Positions 30,301 through 45,341 of a stretch of DNA of 64,000 bases are shown piece by piece (positions within the stretch are counted from its first letter, which is position 1; each line of letters opens with the position of its first letter). The notes beneath the pieces were generated by a model. That model worked only from the letters and a program-made list of their open reading frames with translations, had not been told where the DNA came from and did not search any database. The position numbers and the translations under genes are program-made. Where the stretch lies: contig JABACO010000017.1 in the NCBI GenBank assembly GCA_013339895.1, positions 8,020,144 to 8,084,143 of the forward strand, written 5' to 3'. Source of the stretch: Ephydatia muelleri. Its lineage: Eukaryota; Porifera; Demospongiae; Spongillida; Spongillidae.

Positions 30301-31957
30301 TGCAATAAGTGCTTTTAAATCTTTTGTAGCTGTTGCGTCACGAAAGCTTTCGACAGTGTATTTTGAAAAACATTAGTGTACAGGAAAAATGAGGCCTTTT
30401 TCGGTCATTTCAACACGAATAGTAGCAACAGCTGTGCATATGAAGACAGCACGCGCAGAGCATATGCACTAAATGCAAAGAGATTTACATGTTACGGGCA
30501 GTACATGACTTCTTCGGAGGCATCGATACGGTGTACAGCATGTAGCACATGTTCTCATTCCATCCTGCATGCATGCATATCAGAGGAGTCCTGAATTTAC
30601 GATGCAATTGACCATGCAATTGAAGCATGCAGGATAAAACTGCATGACAAACCATATAGCTGCATGCCCCAATCAACCCTAGCTAATATGATGCCTTTGC
30701 CAGGCATGAGTCTTTCGCGGAACATGTATGACACTGCTGATCCTGGAATAAAACTTAATATCCTTATTTAGCACCTTCGCCAGAATGCATGGCTGAAAAA
30801 AAAAAAAAAGATTAAATTAAGTACAGGGATTTTTAGTAGCAGTATTGATGTCCATGTCCGAGTCCGCAAGTTTGCGTGGAGATTCAGATCATTGCCAACT
30901 AAACTCCCCAGCTAGAGGAATTTCGGATCTGGCGGTGACCAATACTCATAACCTATAGCCTGAGGCTAGCCATATGCAATACTAGTAAACATCACTACAC
31001 GTTTGTCTAGAAATTTGTTCAGCGATGCACACATGCATGCAGATATACCGTATATCAGCTACAATATATTGATCGACTTCAGCTAGCTAGGGGGAAATTT
31101 GTAGTTGACTCTATAGGGAATGGATGTATCTGCAAGCTCAGTAAAGGGAGGGAGCCATCAAAATAGCAGAATATCAGCATTTCGTACTGTCAGCGGTACG
31201 CAGCTTATAGTATTGGATGCACACTGATTAGTTTAATTTACTTCACAACTGCTGTACTGTACTAGATGCATGATTTTTTTTTCTATTAAAAAATCTATAC
31301 TCTTGCATAAAGATACGATCAGCCTATATGATGGAGTATACGGAGGCGCCCTATCATCAACTTCTCCGGAGATAATACGCATGCATGCACGTTATACCTA
31401 CATATGCATGCATCTTGCATGCGTTGTGCGCATGCATGCTTGATCCACCTCAATATATATAGTCTGAATTAAGCTGTACGTATAGTATAATTTCTGCATG
31501 CAGAGAGTAACCAGCGCGGTGTGGGTTATCCCTATATTGTTGTACCATTCATGAATGGCTGCTGAACAACATGGCAGACAATGGTAATATGCTGTAAAGA
31601 GACATCACTACGGAGTGATACATGCACCAATGAGGGTTTTAACGTTTTCGGCACTTTAGAAAATGATAATGAGAAAAGCACTCGTGCAAGGATCAGTTGT
31701 CAGTTTTTACGAATGCGGCTATGACAATGTGTAATTGCATGTACCTGGCAATAGGAGGAATCAAAAGCTTTGAGATGCTACACGACTTTGCTTTTCAGTT
31801 GGCGCAACGCACGTTGTACACGGTTATTTGCCTCCTAGTTTGCACACAAAAAAATATGTTCTATCCCTTGTTCAAACAGATGGAAAAGGATATACGCACA
31901 AAAAGCTGACCCCTTTTTAGGTCTGCTGTTCTTTCTACCTTTTCATTTCGCCCAGAA

Positions 31958-34675
<2,718 letters not shown>

Positions 34676-35225
34676 ACGAACTAGACGCAGGAACATACGA
34701 ACTACAGAGAGATTAGATGTACAAACTACATATAGACCGTACATATGCATGCATTTATGTGTGTATATGCGCATTTAAAAGCGCATTTTGAAAACCAAAC
34801 AACAAATGCAAGTATTGCATTTGTTGTAAACTTCGCAGACGGATAGTTTGCATGCGTGGGTACCAGAATACGACTGCATGCATTGATGAGTTCCAAATAA
34901 GTTATCTCAGTCATAACATTTCTTGTCCTATATATACCACGGCTCTTACAAGTTACAACACGCACTCCTGCAGAGTCACCTTGTCGCACGAATAATGTCA
35001 ATATATGTCACAATGATTGCCTGCAATCATTGTGCTAGTGACATTATTCGCGACAAGGAGATAAGAAATTTATTAAAAGATTCGTGCACGTGCTGGCCTC
35101 ATCTATCCATCACGTGCATGACTTTAGATAAATTTCTTCGCGCTTGTATAGATTTGAATGTTATTTCGACCGACTTCTTAGCCAGTACTCGCACTCGGAC
35201 ACCTATATATAGCACTTTTTACACA

Positions 35226-38200
35226 ATGCGCAAATATCTCTTCATGATGGTATGTGGCTCTCTTCTATCGTTGGCCATTGCCCATTCCGACGTAGCCGCT
35301 GATATCCTCCGAGACCACGAATGGAGCAACTGGAAGCAGAAGCACATGAAATACTACGCCTCAGACAACGAGGAGCTGGAGAGATACGTGACCTGGCGAA
35401 CCAATAAAGCCTACGTTGAGTATCACAACGCTCTTGCACAAGACTTCGGTTACTCTCTCGTTCTGAATACGTTCGGAGACGTGGTGGGTGCGGCCAGTGT
35501 ATAGCACCTCTGGTTCCAAAGCTGAATACAATATTTAAGTTGCATTGACCCATGCATGCGTAGCGGACCGCAAAGGCCCTATTGATGCATTCCCTATTGT
35601 GTTTTCAATGCCTGTACGTTGCAGGGCTCTGATGAATTTTGTCGAAGCAAGGAGTGCTCTGAAGTGGAAAAAGGCCCGTTGTTCGTCAATGCCGTCTACT
35701 TGAACGTCAGCGAGCGCGCCAAAGGAGCCGTACCGGCCGCCATTGATTGGAGACAGAAAGGGATAGTGACGGCGGTGAAAGATCAGGTGAGAGGGTATGA
35801 CGTGTGCATGATCAGTTGTGACTATAATATGTAAGGATTAAAGACATGCATGCTCTTTAATCGGATGCAGGAGAAATGCTAAACGCCAATCTTTCTTTTC
35901 CGAGGCACACCACTCCTCCAAAAAGTACAGCACTGAAATCTATCTCGTCTTTCAATCTATGTCACGAGGGCAATTTTTCTTTATATGATAATTATGTTAA
36001 TACTGAATTTTTATATTTCCCTATCAATGAGTTTATTTACTATTTATCCACCTATCTGTGCATTTCTGTTGAAATGGTTTGCTTTTTTTTGCCTTCATAA
36101 TATGGGCCATGCAGGGTATGTGTCATGGCTGCTATGCCTTTGTGGTAGCCGGGATGTTGGAGGGACTTCACGCCATCACCACAGGCAACCTAGTCTCACT
36201 CAGTGAACAGAACATCATAGACTGCTCAGGTAACCCTTTTGCAATTCTGGAAGCTAAATAATGTGACCATTGGAGACACCTTCAGACCATAGTCCATGTT
36301 ATTGTAATAATAATTTATTCCTTGAGAAGGCTGCTGATTCATTACAATACATCACTAGATGGTTTACTTACTACACACAATTAAAAAAAAAAACCTTTTA
36401 AAGTGAGAGGGGGAGGGAGTGGGAGTGGTCCAGTTATATGAAAGTGATAAATCACCTTCATTTCATATACCATGCCCTAACCCTTTGCCTCACCTTCCCC
36501 TTCAATGAATGTACTGGTTATAGAAAGCATGGAGTATTGAGTTGATTACGCGTTGAATGTTGTACGTTGCACTCGCGCGATTGCACATGATCACACATTG
36601 CACACCTCCATCACATGATGATCACACATTGCACACCTCCATCACATGATGATCACACATTGCACACCTCCATCATTCTTTCAGTGCTATATGGAAACCG
36701 AGGCTGTAGTGGAGGTGACCGGCTAAGTGCCGTTTCCTACGTCACAGACAATGGTGGCATTAACACAGAGGCAGACTACCCATACAAAGCCAGGGTACCC
36801 AGCAGTATACTGCATGCAATGAATGCTGCTTCAAATGTACTCTCCGTTTTCAATTACCCTTTTAGCAAGGCTTGTGCAACTTCTCGTCCTCTGCCATTGC
36901 TGTGTCTTGCACTGGGATCATCAGGATTCAGCCAGGCAGCGAAGAGGACCTTATGGCAGCCATTGCCTTCTCTGGTCCCGTCAGTGTGTCCATTGATGCA
37001 GCCCACAATAGTTTTCAGGTCAGATCTCTTATGCTCCCCCCTCCCCCTTTCCCTCCCCCTTCCCCTCCCCCTCCCCCTTCCCCTCTCCCTCCCCCTTCCC
37101 CTTCCCCTCCCCCTCCCCCTTCCCCTCCCCCTCCCCCTCCCCCTTCCTCTTCCCCTCCCCCTTCCCCTCCCCCTCCCCTCCAGCAGATACAGGAATCTTG
37201 AGAGAGGGGTGCAATATGAATAATTTATTAGGGGGAGGAGTGCAGGAGGGCTGTAAGTTCCACCCTCAGGTCTGGGGCAAAGCTCCAGAAGTCAATGTCC
37301 CCCCTTTTTTTTTTAAGTGGATGGTAGCCACGAAACTAAACCTAAAGCTAAACTATGTCTGTTGAGGCAGATATATAAGTTGCTCCTTGAGCTGTTTCTA
37401 GCAGCAGTGTGTCTGCATCCAGATAATATACACATTAGAGCCCTACATAGTGATGTCAGGTTGGTGACTAGCCAAAGAGATTATAGTAAATCAAATGTAA
37501 GCAACTTTTTTTTTTTGGACGGACGTAATGCAAGGTCTTTCTATGTGGATTTGATTTAGGGTTAGATTGCATTAAAGATTAGGAATTAATTATTCAAAAT
37601 AGGTTAAGAGGAGAGGGGGTGGGGGGAGAGAAGTCCCAACCCTCAGACCCCACCCACTGTACCCTCCCTCCCCTTGTTGAGTAGCCCCACCCTAGCTGGT
37701 CAAGTGATCATCTTGCGCTCATCATGTGACTTTCTAGTTGGTTACCTGCTCAGGTGATCATCTTTGTTTGGTCACGTGACTTTGGTGGTCATCTGCTCAG
37801 GTGATTATCATGTGTTGGTCACTAACTCTCTAGGTGGATGGTCTAGCAGCATGTGCTTGATTAGAGAAGCTCTATGGCTGGTGCCAGAATGATGGGTAAC
37901 TAACTGATGTGTAATTTAATTATTTGAGGTGGAACATTCCTTCTGGCCAGACACATGATGGGTAGCATGACGTCTACATTTTATAAAAATTGAGCGAAGT
38001 GCTTTAATTGGAAGCAGCTTGACGTTACCCTGGTAACTAGCTGAACGATCAATTTGCTGCCCACCCTCCTTTTCTCCAATCCCATTGTCTCCACCCCATT
38101 TGTCTCCACCCCCTTTTCCCCCACCCTTTCAACTCCACCCGCTTTGTCGCTCCGATTTCTTCTCTGTCAGAGTTATCTGTATTTGGAATTCTATACCTGA

Positions 38201-39735
38201 TACTGTTGCTACTGCATCCACCAAACAAATATTTAGATCAAGACTTTCACAGTGCAAACTTGTCTTCTTTTTGCAAATGCTACTCGTTTTACTAGGCAAT
38301 ATATTAGTGCACATCTATATGCCCCATAGGCAATATATTAGTGCACATCTATATGTCCCATAGGCAATATAGTAGTGCACATCTATATGCCATTACCTGC
38401 CTTTGTGTAATACATGTGCACATAAATTATTATTATAATTATTAATATATACAATGGAGCTGTGTACGCATACCTACCTTGTGTCCTGCCCTTTGCACAG
38501 TTCTATTCCAGTGGCATCTACAGTCAGCCATTTTGTTCTTCTACGGAACTCACCCACTCACTGCTGGTGGTAGGATATGGGACACTAAATGGGAAGAACT
38601 ACTGGCTGCTGAAAAACAGGTATGCAGGTAGAGGTATGCAGAGGTATGCAAAGATATGCAGAGGTATGCGGACACTGTTATGAGTATTAGCATTGGAGCT
38701 TACACATCAGAAGCTGCAAATAGGATGATTCCCGTGTAATGAATCCTGTCTGAAATACACACATGCAATACTTCATTTATACATACAAACAATGTGCCCT
38801 CCCCTTTTTTTCCCCCATTGGTTCAAAAGGTCTCTCTATCTGTATGAGTTATGAATAGCCTAAATGGGTATTGATTGGGTGAGTGTGTCCTCAATGCTCT
38901 ACTGTGTGTGTGTCTCAATGCTCTACTGTGTGTGTCCTCAATGCTCTACTGTGTGTGTCCTCAATGCTCTACTGTGTGTGTCTCAATGCTCTACAGTGTG
39001 TCCTCAATGTTCTACAGTATGTGTTTTCAATGCTCTACAGTGTGTGTCCTCAATGCTCTACAGTGTGTGTCCTCAATGCTCTACTGTGTATGTCCTCAAT
39101 GCTCTACTGTGTGTGTCCTCAATGCTCTACAGTGTGTGTCCTCAATGTTCTACAGTGTGTGTCCTCAAAGCTCTACAGTGTGTGTCCTCAATGCTCTACA
39201 GTGTGTGTCTTCAATGCTCTACAGTGTGTGTCCTCAATGCTCTACTGTGTGTGTCCTCAAAGCTCTACAGTGTGTGTCCTCAATGCTCTACAGTGTCAAT
39301 GCTCTACAGTGTGTGTCCTCAATGCTCTACTGTGTGTGTCCTCAATGCTCTACTGTGTGTGTCCTCAATGCTCTACAGTGTGTGTCCTCAATGCTCTACA
39401 GTGTGTGTGCAAACCAATGCAACAAAAAGCGCCCACGAGTGCATGATGTGATGACTGGGATGACAACTCTTCAATGGAGTGGTTTTTGTTTTTAACAGTG
39501 TCCGTTGAATGGGTTAAGACTAGAGGCAGTGTTGTCTTTGTATCCCAATACAAGACATGACATACAGAGGTGCATTCAATAGACAAGCTGAGATGGATTT
39601 AATCTAATTTATTTTTCCTATTTTTTGTTTGGCAGCTGGGGCGTTAACTGGGGTGATGGTGGTTACATCATGATGACTAAAGATGGAACCAACCAGTGTG
39701 GGATTGCATCTAGTGCATTCTTCCTTGCCATGTGA
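35226..39735 (+). CDS. Silicatein-related cathepsin L-like protease keeping the catalytic Cys
   Basis: Exons: 35226-35483, 35625-35786, 36115-36229, 36685-36794, 36866-37018, 38501-38619 and 39636-39735, giving 338 residues. Signal peptide [20 protein letters not shown]29-type propeptide, mature start near VPAAIDWRQ. Active site: Gln140, then GMCHGCYAF with Cys146 (papain Cys25) present but Trp26 replaced by Tyr147, as in silicateins; His285 in [11 protein letters not shown]; Asn305 in WLLKNSWG. GCSGG is canonical. The last five exons have exactly the lengths (115, 110, 153, 119, 100) and phases of the silicatein gene upstream, so the two are tandem duplicates. An active secreted or lysosomal Cys protease is likely; a structural or silica-related role is possible. 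CHGC instead of CGSC is unusual. Confidence 0.9.
36296..36680. other. Sister protease intron 3, no other gene
   Basis: Intron sequence with a 27-base repeat (GCACACCTCCATCACATGAT) in three copies near 36598-36676, directly before the acceptor of exon four. Confidence 0.6.
37032..37186. repeat. CCCCTCCCCCTTCC polypyrimidine tract
   Basis: About 150 bases of pure C/T, 14 bases after the donor of exon 36866-37018. Mirror-like homopyrimidine; H-DNA potential. Apparent poly-Pro frames are artefacts. Confidence 0.92.
37190..38500. other. Rest of sister protease intron 5
   Basis: Unique intron sequence with no recognised exon. It has short tandem words around 37740-37830 and a 31-base repeat (GGCAATATATTAGTGCACAT) in three copies at 38295-38390. 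Confidence 0.5.
38620..38668. repeat. GTATGCAGAG repeat at the exon 6 donor
   Basis: The donor AACAG|GTATGC at 38620 is the first of several GTATGC words spaced about ten bases apart, so several near-equivalent 5' splice sites follow each other. Confidence 0.75.
38883..39410. repeat. 23-bp minisatellite in sister protease intron 6
   Basis: About 23 copies of CCTCAATGCTCTACAGTGTG plus TGT, with A/T variation at one site. A 23-base unit rotates frames, so repeat reading frames ([13 protein letters not shown]) are seen in all three forward frames; none is a gene. Confidence 0.95.
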
Positions 39736-40094
39736 TGGACGTGGTGCACACAAAGGCAACAGCAAGTCTACTCCCCAGGGAAACACCTCAATGAAGGGAA
39801 GGGACGTCTTAGTAGAAAAGAACATACGAGTCCTTCTATTATTCAAATGTTTCTCAATTTGTGTGTCAGAATTTTAATGTGTCTGATTTGTTTTGCATCA
39901 GTATTTGGAATTGTGTTGTCCTTTGGCATATTAGAGGATGTTCTGTGAGCTAAAATTAATTTTTAATTACACAATGCCACTATTCATTAATCACAGCTGT
40001 CGATTGACATATCATATCACAAAAACACAGACATAACGCTGATTTCTGCCAAATTAAATCTTTGACAAAAATAGTACTTCTTCTTCTTCTTAGC

Positions 40095-43000
40095 TCAACT
40101 AAGCAGCATTTGCCTATTCTGCTCGTGCCACACACAAGTCCTATTGAGAACTTTGTTCAAATACAAACAGGCAGCAGCTCGAACAACACCGTTCTCCGAG
40201 ATCGAATACATAAGTGCCAATTCCCTAAAGTCAATGTTCTTTGCAGCTGAAAATAGGGCATGAGAAATTAAAGGGAATGTGAGTATGACATAAGATGGAA
40301 TGTGTGGTGCAAGGACACACAAGCAGAGCTATAAACGTTTAGTATGGAGTACCATTTATGGGAATCAATACATAGATTTATGGGAATCATAGAGATGCAT
40401 TTATGGGATTTATGGGAATCAGAGCATACTCTGGGAACACACACACACACACACACACATGTGTTGACCTTACAAGAGGGTGTGGCATTGGGTGGCAGAG
40501 GAGGCGTGACCTTACAAGAGGGTGTGGCATTGGGTGGCAGAGGAGGCGTGACCTTACAAGAGGGTGTGGCATTGGGTGGCAGAGGAGGCATGACCTCAGG
40601 CAAGGAATCAAAAGCAGGTGGCTTGACCACCATTGGCTTGGAACTTGATGATCTGGTCTCTGAGAATGTAGGAGCAAAATACATGTTAAACCAGCTGAAA
40701 AGGTATACAATGTGCTGTTGATCATTTGTGCTACATGATGAGGTCAAAATATTCAGTGCCATTAAAACAGTTCAGTGGTCAGAGGTGGAGGGAGGTGGGA
40801 AGTGGAGGTGGAGGGAGGTGGGAAGTGGAGGTGGGAAAAGGGATCGGGCTTAATCTCATCCAACTCGCTGATCTTGAGAGAGGTGAGGGAAGGAGAGGTG
40901 AGGGAGAGGTGAGGGAGGAGAGGTGAAGGAGGGGTGAGGGAGGAGAGGTGAAGGAGGGGTGGGGAGGAGAGGTGAAGGAGAGGTGAAGGAGAGGTGAGGG
41001 AGGAGAGGTGAGGGAGAGGTGAGGGAGGAGAGGTGAAGGAGGGGTGAGGGAGGAGAGGTGAAGGAGGGGTGAGGGAGGAGAGGTGAAGGAGGAGAGGTGA
41101 AGGAGAAAGGTTAAGGAGGGTGTGGGGAGTGAGGGAGGAGGGTGAAGGAGGAGAGGTGGGAGAGGTGAGGGAGGAGAGGTGAGGGAGGAGAGGTGAGGGA
41201 GGAGAGGTGAGGAGGAAGGAGAGGTGAGAGAGGAGAGGTGAGGGAGAGAGGTGAGGGAGAGGTAAAGGTGAGGTGACAGAGGAGAGGTGAGGGAGGAGAG
41301 GTGAGGGAGAGGTGAAGGAGAGGTGAGGGGAGGAGAGGTGTGGGAGGAGAGGTGAACGAATAAATAGGAGAGTTGATTTCTTTAAACAATACAAACATTA
41401 AAGTTGTGCAGTTGGGCTTTGTGTGGTGTGGAAGCATTATCTGCTTCTTTGACCACAGCACATTGACTTCAATTCCAAGACAATGGATGCCACAAGATTT
41501 ATCCACAGTGCACACATAAGGCAATCTGACCATCACATATAGGATAGATGGCAATAATGAAATGCTGAGATCACATTATCAGGCAATGCAATTATTCCTT
41601 GTCCCACCTCCAAACCACTTTAACCCTCTACATCAACCTCAATAAGGTACATTCAACTTCTATCCATATCAGCATGTTAAGTGTAGGACATTCACTTCTA
41701 CCTGGAATACTGGACTCCACTGACGGATCAATGTCAAAGTCTTCATTCATAAACACCCCTTGACGGTACAGCTCTTGATACATCAGTTGAAGCGCATCTT
41801 CATCGCTTAGCGTCAGTCGAAACTGAAATAAACATATGTAGGTCACCTCTGGTGAGCACATAGTTCACCTCTGGTGCACACATAGGTCACCTCTGGTATG
41901 CACTTAGCAATGGATCCTCCCCAGTATGATAACATCAATTATGGGCTACTACAGAGACCAATATTAAAATATACACATTTAAGAACGAAAGGGGCATATG
42001 AGGTGTGGAGCAATGATGTCACCACTTACTGCTGGATTTACTCCCTTCTGGATAAGGTGCACCACGCCCACTCCAATCAGCATTTCAGCTATGCATGGGA
42101 GAGATAAGAGGTGCTGTGCTCACTCAAAAACACTCACGCTACCCAACAGTTCATAAGGCTAACACTGCTTGCTGGGATATTAGTTAGATTTTGGGCTCAG
42201 TGGTAAACAATGGTGATTGATTACTGCGGTCTATGCACGCATGTGTACAAAAGCATGTAACAAGTGTTGTGATGGTCAGTGCGAGCAATTTATTGTGAAC
42301 TTGTGCATTGTGCATTGTGCATAGGAGTGTGTGCATCTGTGTTGGTGTGTGTGCATCTGTGTTGGTGTGTGTGCATCTGTGTTGGTGTGTGTGCATCTGT
42401 GTTGGTGTGTGTGCATCTGTGTTGGTGTGTGTGTGCATCTGTGTTGGTGTGTGTGTGCATCTGTGTTGGTGTGTGTGTGCATCTGTGTTGGTGTGTGTGT
42501 GCATCTGTGTTGGTGTGTGTGTGCATCTGTGTTGGTGTGTGTGCATCTGTGTTGGTGTGTGTGCAGGTATGTGTGCAGGTGCGTGTGTTGTGGGCGTGTG
42601 TTGTGGGTGTGCGTTGTGGGCGTGTGTTGTGGGCGTATTGCACATGTGCATGTATGCGGTCGCGTGTGCACAATGCCTAACCATTACCTAGACCAGGGAA
42701 GTTTCGTGCCCCCGCACTTCCATAAAAGGCAAGGTATCCTTCAGCTTTGTTATACACCTGGAACACCTCAATGCCATGGAATCTGTACAGCCATTGGTTG
42801 GACTTGTACACCCTCACTGTGTTCTGGTGATAGAGGATGGAGGAACCACTTGGGATTGTGATAGAGACAACACGAAAGGTTCTCTTGTGCCGGACCCTGA
42901 AGATGGCACTGCTGGGGGTGAGGTCCTGAAAGAGCATGATGTCGTTATGAACTGTTAGAGACCTTTTCCATCTGCTGTGCACGTGCAAACGCATATAATG

Positions 43001-45341
43001 GTTTCCATCTGCTGTGCCCGTGCAAACACATATAATGTCAGTTCATTTTAACCTTAAGGTTTTGCAATATGCGTACAATAAACTACTGTATACTACTTTC
43101 CAGGTTATTAAAAAGACTAAATTATTTTCTCCGCCTCGTTCACATACCTCTATCGAGTTCCTCGTTCCCCTTCTATCTCGCTGCTGTGCTTCCTCCTCAC
43201 CTGCTGCTACAGACTCGGGTGGCGGGATATTGTAGAACTGGGGTCGAACGCAAGTTACGGCGATATAGAACCCGTCGTCGTTTATGACTCGGTTTGTGCT
43301 AAATTCAACGTACAGCCGGCCATCGTTGAAGTCTTCGCGATCGGAGTCGATGCTCGACAATCCGCCGCATATCGTCTTTTTCGCACCGTACAATGACCTG
43401 TCAATGGTCAGCGAGTCCAGACACGTGGTCCTGAATGGTTCTTCGATAGAAAACGAGGGAATCAGGAAATGCAAAAGCTGCCCGGGGTCGCACTGCACGT
43501 GATACCTGAAAGAGAAAGTGCATGCACAGGACAATAATGATAATGATAGCAGCTGAAGCTGAGCGATGCAAGCTGCTTAAAATACTCTTGTAATCAGTCG
43601 ATCTACCATTTCATCCACACCTTTTGGCAGCACTACTTGTGTGACCTATGCACCCAGTGAACCCCCCCCCCCCCCCCCCCCCCCTCCCTTTTACATATCC
43701 CTCGTATGCGTGATATAGTGTTTGTGCATTGCTGTAAGGTCAGTTGTATTACGAGTTGATGTTGCTGTCGAGATCGACTTCTACGCTTCCGCTACATTGG
43801 TAGCAGAGACTTCTACGCTTCCGCTACATTGGTATAGCAGAGACTTCTATACGCTTCCGCTACATTGGTAGCAGAGACTTCTACGCTTCCGCTACATTGG
43901 TAGGAGAGACTTCTACGCTTCCGCTACATTGGTAGCAGAGACTTCTATACGCTTCCGCTACATTGGTAGCAGAGACTTCTACGCTTCCGCTACATTGGTA
44001 GGAGAGACTTCTACGCTTCCGCTATACATTGGTAGCAGAGACTTCTACGCTTCCGCTACATTGGTAGCAGAGACTTCTACGCTTTCGCTACATTAGTAGC
44101 AGAGACTTCTACGATCCACACTCTCATGCCATTCTTGTTCAACCCTTTAGCCTTTGAGACTCTCGGTGCAATCGCGTTTGAGACTCTGGTAAAGGGAACT
44201 TGGTCATCGGTTGCATCAAGCAACAGGGGATGCCCTGTTTTTTCAGTTTTTAATGCAGAGACTGTTAATGGAAGTATTGGCGGCGGCATAGAGGATGAAT
44301 AGTTTAATGTAGTTCTCAGTAGTTCTCAGTAGTTCTCAGTAGTTCTCAGTAGTTCTCAGTAGTTTAATGTAGTCAGACTGTAGTGTAGTGTTGTATCATG
44401 CATAGTTTAGTTGTACTAAATTAATATCACCACTTTTATCTTCAACACTTATAGCACATGTATGTATTCGGGTGTACATATGTATGATGACATTTAAAAT
44501 TATAGATTTTATTTTATGTTTTGCTTTTGCTCGCATATACGGCGCGTCTTCGTACCTATAGCCATGGATGGCTAAAGTCCTGTACTAGCCAATGCATGTG
44601 TTGACTTGGGTTATAATACTGCATGCAGTTCATGGTACACCACTACATGTAAACCCCCTTTCTGTGCGCACGCCGCACGGCTTTACCTGCAAATGACGTT
44701 GTTCCGGTACCTCTTTTCCGTGAAGAAGCCCGGAGATGCCAGCCGAGTCGTGAAGTACATGCCTGCGAGGGCGGGGTCTGATGGTTGGGTGATGGGGAGG
44801 GGCTCGACACTGGCTTCGGCACTGGACAGTGTCTCGCACACCTCCGTACCGTTCTGGTACGTTCGCACGCAGGTCCTGTAACATACTCTATGGCTGCCAT
44901 GCACGACGCAAGATTGGCAAAAAAATAAAACAATTAAAAAAATTTTAAAAATCATTCAAAGAGAAGAAATGATCCACTTGAATCGCAGCATTGCGTGTAT
45001 AATGTACATACCGACGCGGTTGCGTGCACGTTGTGCAGGGTGCTATGCATGATCTAGCTAACGGCGACCATGCATCACAGCCTTGGTCACAAAACTTAAT
45101 TAACCCTATGCTTAGCGTCACTATTTGACGCTAAGCGTCGGCCGCATCACATGACTTACTTGGGCTTGGGGAACAGAATGTTGGAACCATCGGCGTGGTG
45201 ACACGTCAAGGAAGCTGCGCTCGTGTCTTTCGCTCGCCTCGGAGTCGGGGTGAAGAATCCGGAGCACGCGGGCAGCGGCTCGCCCAAGGACAGCCCGCTG
45301 TTCGATGCCGCCAAGAACATAAGCATCAGCGCAAGCGGCAT
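40095..45341 (-). CDS. Secreted CUB-domain protein with Pro-rich repeats, unknown function (CUB-A)
   Basis: Family not recognised beyond the CUB domain. Exons with matching phases: 45341-45160, 44875-44687, 43505-43148, 42925-42688, 42088-42030, 41822-41702, 40659 to 40558, 40516 or 40474, and 40246-40095. Length is 466, 480 or 494 residues depending on the donor used in the seventh exon. Signal peptide MPLALMLMFLAASNSG; CUB-like domain about residues 105-230 with LASPGFF, PGQLLHFLIPSFSIE, CLDSLTIDRS, TICGG and DDGFYIAVTC; an unknown module with GIEVFQVYNKAEGYLAF; LYQELYR-type exon LQLMYQELYRQGVFMNEDFD; Pro-rich PPLPPNATPSCKVT repeats; C-terminus with ENGVVRAAACLY. A paralogue lies upstream. 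Convergent with the protease gene, stop codons about 360 bases apart. Extracellular location is inferred from the signal peptide and CUB domain. Confidence 0.72.
40468..40600 (-). repeat. 42-bp coding repeat carrying a 5' splice site in each unit
   Basis: Three near-identical 42-base units encode PPLPPNATPSCKVT on the minus strand. Each contains TCTT|GTAAGG, giving three potential donors at 40557, 40515 and 40473. All leave the exon in phase 1, which matches the acceptor at 40246. Confidence 0.85.
40860..41355. repeat. GAGGTGAGGGAGGAGAGGTG minisatellite
   Basis: About 500 bases of degenerate 17-25 base purine-rich units in the CUB-A intron between exons at 41702 and 40659. Confidence 0.93.
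42325..42565. repeat. 20-22 bp minisatellite GTGTGCATCTGTGTTGGTGT
   Basis: About twelve copies in the CUB-A intron between exons 42925-42688 and 42088-42030, with two length variants (extra GT). Confidence 0.93.
43659..43684. repeat. Poly-C tract
   Basis: About 26 C in the CUB-A intron between exons at 44687 and 43505. Confidence 0.9.
43768..44113. repeat. 32-bp tandem array, about 11 copies
   Basis: Unit AGACTTCTACGCTTCCGCTA plus CATTGGTAGCAG, with TA insertions in a few units (CTATACGC) and a GCAG/GGAG variant. It lies in a CUB-A intron. Confidence 0.95.
44301..44370. repeat. Decamer array AGTTCTCAGT
   Basis: Five AGTTCTCAGT units flanked on both sides by AGTTTAATGT, so seven decamers in phase, in the same CUB-A intron. 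Confidence 0.9.
45110..45136. other. Perfect 11-bp hairpin in CUB-A intron 1
   Basis: GCTTAGCGTCA, five-base loop, TGACGCTAAGC. It lies about 22 bases downstream (minus strand) of the donor at 45159, and could present or hide that splice site. Function not shown. Confidence 0.5.

Noticed and set aside
38864..39495. Three overlapping frames with [13 protein letters not shown] repeats
   Set aside because: The 23-base repeat rotates one peptide through three frames; it lies in an intron.
40268..40473. CUB-A reading on to a stop at 40268
   Set aside because: It would add a CA-repeat-derived Cys-Val tail. Splicing from GTAAGG to the exon at 40246 gives a C-terminus matching CUB-B, with consistent phase.
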